Origin: Fremontodendron californicum
Lineage: Eukaryota; Streptophyta; Magnoliopsida; Malvales; Malvaceae
DNA length: 64,000 nucleotides
Direction of reading: 5' to 3'
NCBI GenBank assembly: GCA_030761205.1
Contig: JAULJL010000035.1
Location: forward strand, 10,806,001-10,870,000
This document shows positions 45,299 to 55,854 of the stretch, piece after piece (the first letter of the stretch is position 1; the number at the start of each line of letters is the position of its first letter). The position numbers and the translations under genes are program-made. The notes under the pieces were generated by a model, which was not told the origin of the DNA, searched no databases, and worked only from the letters and a program-made list of their open reading frames with translations.

Positions 45299-45835
45299 AT
45301 GGATGATATTCTCACAAGATTGCAGAAGCAATTTCCTCATTTTCCTCGAAATATTTTACTGAAGCTTTACCAAGTTCGATTTGAAAGATTAAGAATGCTT
45401 ATGCACAAAGGGATTCCTGAAGACATACGTTGGATAATTGAAGCCAAGGTACGTGAAGATGAATATCTTCCTGTTTTGCATTTACCAGGTACAGGTAGAA
45501 GCACTTTTGCAAAGAAGCGATGAGCAAAGCGCATGAGTTCAAATTGCCACAAATGTGCACGATGGACGTGTAACGGTAAATGTCGTTCTATTGGGATTCC
45601 GTCCTCTAATCGAGATGATAAAATTGAATTCATTAAGGATGGACTGAGTAAGGAGAATTTGGGTAATATCCAACTTTCTCTTGAGACGCATCCTAGTGGA
45701 GACGTACAAAGAGAAATTCTTGATTTATGGCCGCAATTCCAAAGGGAATGGCAACATCTTGGGAATCTGATGTTAAAAGACCCTGTTTGCCAGCTTGTAA
45801 GAAAACTGGATGGGAAGCATATCCTCGACTCATAG
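45299..45835 (+). pseudogene. Element D ORF2, unknown product, one in-frame TGA
   Basis: 45299-45523 and 45533-45835 lie in the same frame and are separated only by a TGA at 45521-45523. Together they span about 178 codons. The first part is basic and helix-prone (RFERLRMLMHKGIPEDIRWI). The second has a cysteine cluster CHKCARWTCNGKC that could bind metal. A pyrimidine run and CAG directly precede the ATG (CAG ends at 45297), resembling a splice acceptor. I do not recognise a family; Athila elements can carry an env-like ORF in this position, but no transmembrane segment is visible. Could also be a captured host fragment. Confidence 0.5.
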
Positions 45836-47886
45836 AAGGCGTTTAAGCCGTTTCTGGACGTAAAACCAGAGGAAGATGTGAGCCACAGTCACAACTACAA
45901 TAAATGACTTCTCAGCTTTTGGTTTGATTTGCAATAACTTCAGTTCGGTTTAATTTACGTGTTGTTCAATTTGTGTAATTATTCTCGTTTTTTTTTTACA
46001 TTGGTCTTTTACGGTTGATTTTTCTTCTCTTTTTGATTTTCTTCCTGAAATCACGCAAAAATCTTTTGTTAGGTTAATATTTTCTTCTGACAGGTCAAAT
46101 ACACTTTCGGCGACATTATCTAACATTTTGTTTGTTGTGTCTCAGTTATAATAAGTGGTTAGCAACCTCTGCAGGTAATATCTCCTAAATTCTACCTTTA
46201 AAATTTGACATTGGGGACAATGTCATATTTTAGTAGGGGGTAAGGGACATATTTTGCTAATTTAAAAAAAAAAAAATTATTGTGTTTTAAGCAATTTAGA
46301 AGTATTCATTCTGAACAAGGTCTGAGTAAGGGAGACTTGAGACATACCTTGTCAGTTTGATTTAATTTTCTTCTTCAAAAAAAAAAAAAAAAAAAAGCAT
46401 GTTTAGACTTAGTGTGTTTTTAGTGTGTTTTAGTTACTTTCAATACTATAATAAGATATGAATTACATAAGTCTAAAACAGATTTATTAGTGAGAAGATT
46501 TTCATGAGAATTGAGCTTGATATCAACCTTTTTATGAGCCAATGTTAATATGATATGTTGATTGAGAAAGAAGCATGTTTAGACTTAATCTGACTTGTAT
46601 AATCATCCTTGTGAGTTTTTGAGCCTATAATGATTGATGCATTATACAAATCAATCTAATTTCTTTCTTGAGTGCTCTTATGATTACATGATTCTCTAGA
46701 ACTTGCTTTAAACCGTTTGAGACTATATTGATACATGTGACAACATGAATATGATAGAGGCATTAGGATTATAACCAGAGCCAAACAGCCATCCCTTATT
46801 AATGTTCTAAGAGAACATCCCCACTAGTGAGCCAATTTGAGCCTACATTAAATATGCTGTTTTATTGGTAACCACAACTTACACCTAGCCTAAATATACT
46901 TATATCCTTACCCTTGTTCTAAAGATGGATTTTTATATTTTGAGACATATTGCAAAAAAAAAAAAAAAAAAAACAAGGGATATTTTTAGTTGAAAATTTG
47001 GGTTAGAACGAAAGATAAGTGTGGGGGAGGAGAGAGGCAAAAGTCAAGAGAAAAAGAAAGGGATCATTGTCAAATACATTCCCATATTAAAAAAAAAAAA
47101 AATCTTCTCTTGAACTTCTAGAAAAAGATGTTACAAAGTTGGTTAGAATGAAGCAAAGGCTCAACATGAATATTTAGCCTATGTTATTATGTGCTTTATA
47201 AGAGTTTTGAGAAGTTTTATTTGTATGATCTTATTATGTCTCTAAACTCTATGAACTCTTTGGAACCTTTGTGATATCTTTATCCTTTTGTTCTTTAACC
47301 ACATTATAACCCTTTGGCCCCATTACAACCTTGAAAAAAGACCTCTTGATTTATGAAGTTGTATGATCTAAATAGTGGAGAATAGGTGGACAAGCAAGCA
47401 TATGGTAGAACTGTTTTCATGAGATTGATTGAGTGTAAACACTTTACCACTACTTTAAAGAGTGAAAATCATGAGAGTATAGTGAGAAGTTGAGATTAAG
47501 TTGAATATGCACTATTTTGATTGAAATATGTTATGTTAATATTGGCTTAACTCATTTATTTACATTCAAGCATGAATTTTTATGAAATTCTTTGAGCTAT
47601 TGATTAGTTTATAAAACTTGTTCAAAGATTGTCTCTAATTTATATTGAAAGGATTAAGGAGTAAATATTTTTAGTGTATGTAGTTTACTTATATTTTAGT
47701 TTTTCAATGTTTGTGGGTATCGTTCTAGCAAACCCTCACGAGACTAAACTCGTCCACTAGGGACACCTAGGGGTTTAAAGGCTTGTGTCACATGCTAAGT
47801 GCCACCGTGATTTCCAACGAAAATGGATTAGATTAGATTTTCTTATTTTATTTTTATTGAGTCGTTGCTAGGGACTAGCAACAATC
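45836..47886 (+). other. Element D 3' non-coding region
   Basis: 2 kb without a supported ORF, with poly-A runs at about 46262, 46376, 46954 and 47089. Purine-rich words TAGTAGGGGGTAAGGGA (46233) and AAGTGTGGGGGAGGAGAG (47011) resemble the polypurine tract and could act as internal priming sites. Confidence 0.65.
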
Positions 47887-47900
47887 TAAGTGTGGGGGTG
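47887..47900 (+). promoter_or_regulatory. Polypurine tract of element D
   Basis: TAAGTGTGGGGGTG directly before the TGATAACTCG start of the 3' LTR. Confidence 0.85.
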
Positions 47901-49337
47901 TGATAACTCGTATAATTATATAGTTTTTAGTTATGTTTTATTATTGTTTTGTGTCAAATACGAGTTATTATTGTTTAGTCTAATTGTGTTTATGATCTTT
48001 TATATTTTTATGTAATTTGGTGTTTTTCACAAGTTTCTTTGAGTGATTTCAGATTACTAGAATTAAGGGCAAATCCAGTTCAGTTCCAGTTCCGACACCG
48101 TTTGCCATATCAGCTATATCTCGAGTTTCACTGAAGCAATAAGGCTAAACTTTGTAGCCATGGAAAGCTAAGAGGCATATCTATCTTTTTCATGTTTTAC
48201 ACTTCTTGAAACGGAGTCGTTTTCCCTAGCGAAATCGACCATCAAGTTGGCTGATGTGCAATGACGTCTGTGCTGACCTGTTTTCGTATTTTGCCCATAT
48301 CTTCTTATCCACATCAGAAAATACGCTCATTCCAACGGCTATAGATCCGTAACTGATAGGGGTATATTTTTCTAGAAGACCATTTTATCAGATCGAGCCT
48401 CCACCATTGACAAAATTGACCATCAAGCTGGCTGATCAGAATTGTCATACAATATGACGAAAATTGTTAGAAAAATGCACCCACCTATTATACCTACCTT
48501 TGAAATTTGTAAAGCTTGTCTCTTGTCATTTAGCCTTCCAAAATGTGTATAAATAGAGGGCCTTGGATGAGTATTGGGATACATTGATACATTGGTAGGA
48601 TATTAGCCATTGCAATGTAATTCTCTAAGTTTTCTTCTTCTTTCCTTTCTCTAGTTTTCTTTTTCTTTCTTTTTCTTTTCATTTTCTTCATATCTAGTAT
48701 GTGTTGCTAATCATATTGTTGAGGTGATGAGGTGAAGCTTTTGGTAAATGCTAAGGTTAGTCTCTTAAACATGAGCTAAAATAAATCATCATTTAGTATA
48801 GATAATATTTTCTTTTGGTTTAAAATCATACTTGCAAAGTAGGGATCTTGATTCATTATTGACAATGAAAATGGCACAGTAAATGCTTGGTTTCATAACC
48901 TTGATTTGTTGTAGACATATACCTTGGCATAAGGAATGCTTGGACTCTTTTTGTGAGTTTTGAGGACACCAAATGAACATAATATCATATGCTATGGACG
49001 TTGGACAATTTGGACTGAATTGCTAAACCTTCCGATTGGAACCTCCCTTATGTGTGGATTTCAATTGTGTAATAAAACAAGATTAATCTTAGCATAACAC
49101 CAAGAGTGGATTCTCTAACCTCAACATCTTTTCTTATTGTTTTTTTTATATTTTGTTTAATTTCTTTTATGTTTTGTTGTTGATTCCCTAATATCTTGTT
49201 TACTTTCTTTTTCTTATATATTTATGAACTTATACTTACTAATACGCTTCCCTGTGGTTCGACCTCGGACACCCGAGAATTTATTACTTGAACATAACCT
49301 GCACTTGGGTTTACGACTCTTAATTGAGTCACCATCA
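47901..49337 (+). repeat. Element D 3' LTR (1437 bp)
   Basis: Nearly identical to 40417-41852 (about nine substitutions plus one extra T in a T run). TATA box at 48548-48555. Followed by the CTTGT duplication. Confidence 0.95.
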
Positions 49338-49342
49338 CTTGT
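49338..49342 (+). repeat. Right target-site duplication of element D
   Basis: CTTGT, matching 40412-40416. Element A has the corresponding undisturbed site (ACAAGC on its plus strand near 7450), which places the insertion shortly downstream of gag. Confidence 0.85.
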
Positions 49343-49505
49343 TTTTGCACATTCAAATTATTGTTAAAACACAACAAACATAAAAACATTCAAAATTCAT
49401 TTATTTCATAGGGATGTTAACATAAGTCAAGTGTTTTCATCATAAGGTATGAAACTACATGCATAAAAAACTCCCCCTTGACATGTTCTCCCTAATCCAA
49501 ACTTG

Positions 49506-51019
49506 CTAGTCCTCGATACTCTTTTCGACCTTTCCGTCTACTTCTCCCATTATGACATCCACAGTGGTCTCATCATTCCCATTCAGTAGATTCTCCACGA
49601 TGTCTGACCTTTGTTTCTTCCCCACATCTAACTGTCCTTTATTGATGAGTGCTTGAACCTTTCGTTTCAGACATAGGCAATTTTTCATGGAATGTCCCCG
49701 AATCCCAGTTAGATAATCACAATATGCATTCTCGGCATACCAGCTCAGATATGGGGGTTGGATAGGCTCCACTGGAACTTTAGTGAGGAGTTGCTCTTCG
49801 ACTAGCTGGGGCAATAGTTTAGAGTAAGACATGGGGAGTGGCTCAAACTGATCTCTTTTTCTGATATTCTTCGATTTCCTCTGACTGACAAAAGGTTGAA
49901 AATATACTGGATTTTGAGAGGCCATTGGGTATAAGTATGAATCCTGGGGTACATAGTTCATAGAAGGACAGGGTGGTTGGTATGAAGTAGTCGGAATATA
50001 CGGGGCAAAGTTTCCCATGGCTTGGACATCTTCCTCTTTCTTTTTTTGGTGTCCTATTTCTCTCTGTATTAAATGTTTTACCTCTTTCGAGTTTCCCAGC
50101 CTTGATAGCATTTTCAATCATTTTCCCAGACATTACCATATCCGAAAAATTCTTCGTGGTCTTGCCAACAAGTCTATCATAGTATGGGGTCTGTAGTGTA
50201 TTCACAAAAAGGACAGTGGTTTCCTTTTGAGTTAAGGGCGGTTGTACTTGTTTGGCCATGTTCCTCCACCTCTGAGCATACTCTTTGAAACTCTTTGTAA
50301 CCTTTTTCTCCATATTTTGCAAGGTGAGACGGTCAGGTGTCATGTCCGTCACATGCTTGTACTAGTTTAGAAAAGCCCTGGCCAAATCATTCCAAGAGCG
50401 AATCTGATCCTTGCTCAAGTGACTATACAACCTAATTGCGAATCTGCTGAGGCTATCCTGAAAGCAGTGAATCAAAAGCTTGTCATTTTCTATGTGACTT
50501 GCCATCTTTCGGCAGAACATGGTGATGTGGGTTGATGGATCGGTCGTCTCGTCATATTTCACAAAGTCAGGGACCTTGAATTTAGGAGGAATGACTAAAT
50601 TGATGACCAAGCATCGTTCTTTCGCATCCATACTCCCGAATATGTTTGTATTTTATACTGCCCATAGCCTTTCATCTAGCAACTAATATTTATCTTGGGA
50701 ATCTGCCAACTCAACCTTGCTCGACTCAACCATCTTCAGTTTTGCTTGTTTAGCTGGATCATCTAAATTCAGAATGTTGCTGGGATTAACTGTATTCTGG
50801 CCATTTAATATCATGTCCTCACTCTGACCCTCTTGTGCCTCTAACCCTTCTCTGGCGACCAAGTTTTCAGTGTATCCCTTTCCCTTGATTACGACGGATA
50901 TCAGCTTCATCAATTTATTCATCTGATCCTTAGATTCTGCTTGAGACTTTGCCAGCTGTTCTCGCAATTCTTCATGTGCTTTCCATTCTTTCTATTCAGG
51001 CAGTTTGTTCATTCTCCAT
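49506..51019 (-). pseudogene. Element B gag pseudogene
   Basis: Minus-strand counterpart of element A gag. Start ATG at 51019. Codon 8 (CGA in A) is TGA, and reading frames then change near 50.97 and 50.66 kb. A CAG codon has become TAG near 50361, and the frame shifts again around 49.9-50.1 kb. The capsid segments (PPKFKVPDFVKYDETTDP, LIHCFQDSLSRFAIRLY, SWNDLARAFLN, SFKEYAQRW) are still readable. The zinc-knuckle variant has decayed to CDYLTGIRGHSMKNC (His to Leu at the fourth position). The stop lies beyond that of A, giving an extra acidic tail. Not functional as a single protein. Confidence 0.85.
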
Positions 51020-51969
51020 AGCTCTAGCCTATATTAAAAGGGTACCCAGTACTTCTTATACCTATGATTTGAAATGGAAATTCTTTCAAAGACTCTTAAA
51101 GCCAAGCCAACTTCTATTTTATTCCCCCCAAATGTATGTCATGATAAAGGAGCCATTAATGCAATTTGATGCCCGTGAAGCCTAAACAATATGATGTATG
51201 GACATGTACAGTGGAAACATGCTGACCATATATGTAATAAATGCAATCACGATGCCAACATGTTGCAAGCAAAGAATAAACAAATCAACGCATGGATATA
51301 TTCAATGAATGATCATGTACATTTCAGCGTATTTCCTAATAAATGATCATATACATTGTGAATGCAACACGATGTCAATTATGATGCATGTAAACAATGA
51401 ATGATTGATACAGAGTATATACAAAGAAAATCATGCTGACCATGTGTGTCATGACTGCATCCTGATGTTAATATGATAGATTAATGCATATGCATATACA
51501 AAGAAATCAAACTGACTATGTTTGTCATGAATGCAATCCAAAGTCAACATGATGCATGTAAAGAATAAGCAAATTAATGCATGGATATATACTGAAAAAT
51601 CATGCTGATTATGAATGCATGAATGGAACCTGATGCTAACATGATACACGTATGAATGTATGGTATGACAAATAATTGATCGGATGCAACATGCAAAGGG
51701 GAAGATATCACGGAGGAAATAAGAATAGGAGGAACTTAATCATCAACATCTCATAAATTTGAATCATAGTCAATTCATTCCCATATCAATGTTCACAATG
51801 GTATAAACCATGTTTTACAAAATTTGAGCAATGGTTAAAACTGTCTTTACAAGCACTTTATTCTTCCTAGCATCCTAAGACTATAAGAGCCAGCTACTGA
51901 AAAAGTGAAATCCTACTACATCATATCAGACCGAAGTCTTTCTACATCATTGCAGTAGATCTCCCAATC
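51020..51969 (-). other. Element B spacer between gag and ORF0 remnants
   Basis: Counterpart of 5017-5836 in A. AT-rich with repeated ATGCAT-like words. No supported ORF. Confidence 0.55.
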
Positions 51970-52911
51970 CTAATTACCCTTTTCTAGTCCTCTATCAATC
52001 AGTGTTGTTGGATCCAACCACTTGGCGTCTATAAGGGATTGTACTTTGTTCTTGAGTGCATTGTAGTGCTCAATGCTATGCCCAACAGTTCCACAATGAT
52101 AATCACATCTTGCATTTGAATTATACCACTAGGGGTATGATGGTGACAGGGGTTTCAACGGCACATAGGCAACCAGGTGATTTCGGATCAACATTGGGAA
52201 AAGCTCTTGATAGCTGATTGGAAGGGGATCAAAATACCTTTGGGTCTTTTCCTGGGGTTGTTTCTTAGTCACACAAAGCCTAGGAATTGGCGGTGGCACT
52301 AAGGTTCGAGCCAGAGTGTTTACATGGGGAGATGATGGAATAACAAGGCAAGGGTATGGATTTGGACGCGGGGCCTTCGGAGGTTGTATATAGCTCGAGG
52401 TTCCTATCCCGGATTCTGGATAAGATGATTGATGAGGGAAGCAATACGAACTGCCAATTGGTGGTAATGGAGTGAGATTCAGGAATCCCGTAGTGGTCAT
52501 CCCAATGGACGATTGGACCATAGTAGGGTGAGGATATTGGTTTGGACCTAGGACCAATTGCAGGGACTGTTTGGGATCTGAAGTTTCTATCCTTGGCATC
52601 AGGCTCTCGGGTTTAATCATTTTCACAATTTTGTCCACAATTTCATCAGGGTTGCAACCTTTGTGGCATTGACAAGCTCAGGATCTAGCAAGGATTGTAT
52701 GTTCTGGACCTAATGGTTTTGGTTGATCCGAAGGCGATGCAGAGCCCTGAGAAAGTTCCCCTTTACTCTTACCCATATCTTCGACCATTTTCATAAATTT
52801 GACAAGTTGTTCCTTCAACTCCCGAAGTTCATGTCTAAACTCCTCTTGATTGCGTTCCAGAGCACCCAATCGTTCCTCCGATTCATTCCTCATATCTCGA
52901 TCCCCTTTCAT
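51970..52911 (-). pseudogene. Element B ORF0 pseudogene
   Basis: Minus-strand copy of element A ORF0. Starts MKGDRDMRNESEERLGALER at 52911. Stops interrupt it at about 52678 (after PEHTILARS) and near 52129 (after the proline-rich part). The C-terminal CDYHCGTVGHSIEH segment follows, but the last knuckle cysteine is lost. Similarity to A is high through the coiled coil and proline-rich parts. Confidence 0.85.
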
Positions 52912-54545
52912 GCAAATGAAATTGACATGAGATTAAAATACAATTATGAAGGTACATGCTCATGAATATACTAATGATTAATGCATGAACGTAGACAGAG
53001 AAATTATGATGACTATGTATGCCATGGATGCAATCTAATGCCAACATGATGCATTTTTTTTTTTAAAAAATGAATAAATTGATGCACAAGTATATACAAA
53101 TAATGACTATGCATGTCATAAACATATTCTACAATGAATGACCATGCATGCTATGGCTGTAATATGATGTCAAAATGATATATGTAAAGAATAAATGAAT
53201 TAACACAAAGGTAGATACAAAGAATGACCATGTATATTACAAAAGCACTCTACAATGAATAACCATGCATGTTAGGACTGTAACATGATGTCAAAATGAT
53301 ACATGCAAAGAATAAATGAATTAACACAAATGTATACAAAAAGAAGTTAACCAATGATTACACGAAATTGGTGGGACCTAAATCTTGATTATTCAAAAAT
53401 CTCATTATGCAAGATTTGCCTCCGAATATAATCTATGATTTTTTTTTAAACATGTTTTCTCTATGAAAAACCAAACATATTATTTTCAAAAGAATTTCAG
53501 AGTAGTGGTTCTTACTATAGTACACTATGCAAATGTTCATGTAACACTACCGGTCTACAACTCTTATTCAACCAATGAATGTTTATGAAATCATCAAATA
53601 AAATTATTACCACCATCCGTTTATTGCGAAAAAAAAAGAGATCAACAATACAACCATAAATGTACATGCTCTATTCACACATGCATGAAATGTGCAAAAT
53701 GCAAAAATGCTTGAAAAAGAATGTTTATATTTTCAATTTTAAAAAGTTTATGAACACTTGCCCCAACAGTATCGACTCACTTATGCATCACGATGCCTTT
53801 GGGTCAGGGTATTAAATTTATTACGGGCGATATACGTACATCGTTGCCCGATCTACAACACTTATTCAGAGTGTAAAATAGGTAATAAAAGGTTTTAAAA
53901 ATGTCCCTCTATGTGTTCCTATCTTCAGTAATCTAATCGAAAATTCAGCATGGCTTCGCCTAGGTTCACTATATGAGGGTGAATCGGTTCTAAAGGCCCC
54001 AAATTGCTCCTCACTATGGCCGATGAAGGCTAGTAAGGCACCCCGATAAAAGCGGGTTCAATTCGTTAGAGTATATTTCCCTAGCCCGTGCGGATTGTTA
54101 ATCACGAAGGCTTAGGTAATTTAGTACTCCGAAAGTGTTTCACTAGCCCATGCGGATTGTTAATCACGAAGGCTTAGTTACTTTGCTCCCACCTAAAAGG
54201 ACGGAACCCGGGTATAGGGCTCATGATATGCAAATGCACGTGTAGTGTGTGAGGAGGAATAACAAACCTTTCACCACTTATTCTACACCTTTATTCTAAA
54301 TGCCCAGCAGTTTAAACAATCATAAGTCATCAATTAATCAATAAATGAATATATGCACCAAAATAACCAGAGAACAATTATAATATGTATGCACATGAAT
54401 ATGGACATATTTAAAAACATTTTATTATTTTTGAAATTATCCTTATTTTTTTTTAAATATGGGAATTAAAAATAAATACCAATTAAACCAACAAAATCGA
54501 GACTTTAATAATACATGACTAATTCTAGGCCTGACTCTCTAATAG
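52912..54545 (-). other. Element B leader
   Basis: Counterpart of the A leader, in reverse, including the palindrome (53825-53849) and the CACGAAGGCTTAG repeat pair (about 54103 and 54163). No ORF supported. Confidence 0.6.
53825..53849. promoter_or_regulatory. Leader palindrome of element B
   Basis: GGGC...CGATATACGTACATCG...GCCC arrangement; one base of the 16-bp palindrome differs from element A's perfect version. Confidence 0.5.
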
Positions 54546-54563
54546 TCTCCAACGGAGTCGTCA
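54546..54563 (-). promoter_or_regulatory. Decayed primer binding site of element B
   Basis: Minus-strand TGACGACTCCGTTGGAGA, three changes from the element A site, all transitions (G to A or C to T). This would impair tRNA priming and fits old, methylated DNA. Confidence 0.75.
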
Positions 54564-54566
54564 AGT

Positions 54567-55854
54567 TGTCGCAACCTAAAAAATAACAAGTCTCATTGCA
54601 AGACTTTATTATTCGTTAAGCGTGACATTAAAAAAAACCGAGGAAAAGTTGACTTAATTCCTCTAGAAAAACGAAGGTTTTGAAAATAACCTTGAAAAAG
54701 ACATGGAGTCGCCACCAATCTTTTTTGGCTAGGTGTGATCGGCCACTTATTAAAACCGGTTTTATAAAATATTTTAAAATTAATTAAAATAGTTTTTAAA
54801 ACCAATTTGAAGTCTGCGTTTTAAACCAGCGAAATCAAATAAGCGGGTTCGGGACTCGGTTACGTGTGGGGAAGGATTAGAACCCCCACAACGCCCGTAT
54901 AAAATGGTACCTTATTAATCGTGTGCTATCTCAAGTCTCGGTAAAAAAAAGTCGGTTTTAAATTTAGTATTTCAAGTTAATTCCCAATTTATAGAAAAAT
55001 ATTTTCATTTTTAATTGAAAATGATCCAGAATCTATAAATTCAAAATTTTCCTATATTCCCAACAAACGTGGCAAAATATAAATTTTTTTATTAATTTGG
55101 AAAATTTTCCGAATCATTCTCGTTTTAAAACAAGATATTCCGTTATTAATGATAATTGATGATATCCTCCCCAGCAACCCGGTAGAAAACTCATGAATTA
55201 TTTTAACTCGGGAATATCTTTATTTTATTCAAAATCATTACTTTTTTCAAAACATTTAAAAAAATATATGAATATGTGTGATATAAATAAAATGACATAG
55301 CAAAGTCTAGATAATATAATGCAACCTAAATGGTATGATATAATTTAAATGTCTTAGCATATTCTAAATGAAATGAAATATCCTAAGTCATATGATATAT
55401 TCTAAATGAAATGAAATGACCTAGGTAACATGATATATTCTATATGAAATGTAATATCCTAAATGACATAATATATTCTAAATGAAATGAAATGACCTAG
55501 GTAACATAATATATTTACATGAAATGAAATGTCCTAGGTATCATAATATATTCTAAATGAAATGAAATGACCTAGGTAACATAATATATTCTATCTGAAA
55601 TGAAATATCCTAAGTCACATGATATATTCTAAATGGAATAAAAGGATTTAAATGACATGGCAAATATAAATGATATGGCATATAATCTAAATGATATGAA
55701 ATAACATGAAATATAAAATAACGCTAACATATAATATGCATGAAAATAAAAATAAAAATAATAATGCATGAACATAGCATATGCTAAATAATGTGACAAA
55801 AATAAATGACAAAATAAAAAGCATAGGATAGCATGAAATATTCAAAATCATGTA
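54567..55854 (-). repeat. Element B 5' LTR, truncated at 1288 bp by element C
   Basis: Matches 31675 to about 32980 of the B 3' LTR, including the 37-bp minisatellite. It stops at CATGTA, after which unrelated TGTCGATACG begins. In the other LTR, CATGTA is followed by ACAATTAATATAATATC. Confidence 0.85.

Larger units (their letters stand above)
40417..49337 (+). mobile_element. Element D: young non-autonomous Athila-type LTR retrotransposon
   Basis: 8921 bp with LTRs 40417-41852 and 47901-49337, both TGATAACTCG at the start and CACCATCA at the end, flanked by CTTGT on each side. A tRNA-Asp PBS and GTGTGGGGGTG purine tract lie at the expected places. By eye the LTRs differ at about nine positions and one homopolymer length. 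One long ORF encodes gag, protease and fragments of integrase. RT, RNase H and the integrase core are absent. It is inserted in element B, and B sequence continues on both sides. Confidence 0.95.
31675..55854 (-). mobile_element. Element B: older Tat/Ogre-like element, split by D and cut by C
   Basis: Minus-strand relative of A. Its 3' LTR is 31675-36576, its internal region 36577-54566, and part of its 5' LTR 54567-55854. After removing nested element D, the internal region is about 9.06 kb, against 9.02 kb in A, with the same order: PBS, leader palindrome, ORF0, gag, conserved non-coding block, tandem array, PPT. Both ORFs are broken. Over the first 340 bp the two LTR copies differ at about 19 sites. 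The 5' LTR is interrupted after 1288 bp by the start of element C. Confidence 0.85.

Noticed and set aside
49506..50117. 203-codon minus-strand ORF as an independent gene
   Set aside because: It is the frame-shifted 3' part of the element B gag pseudogene.
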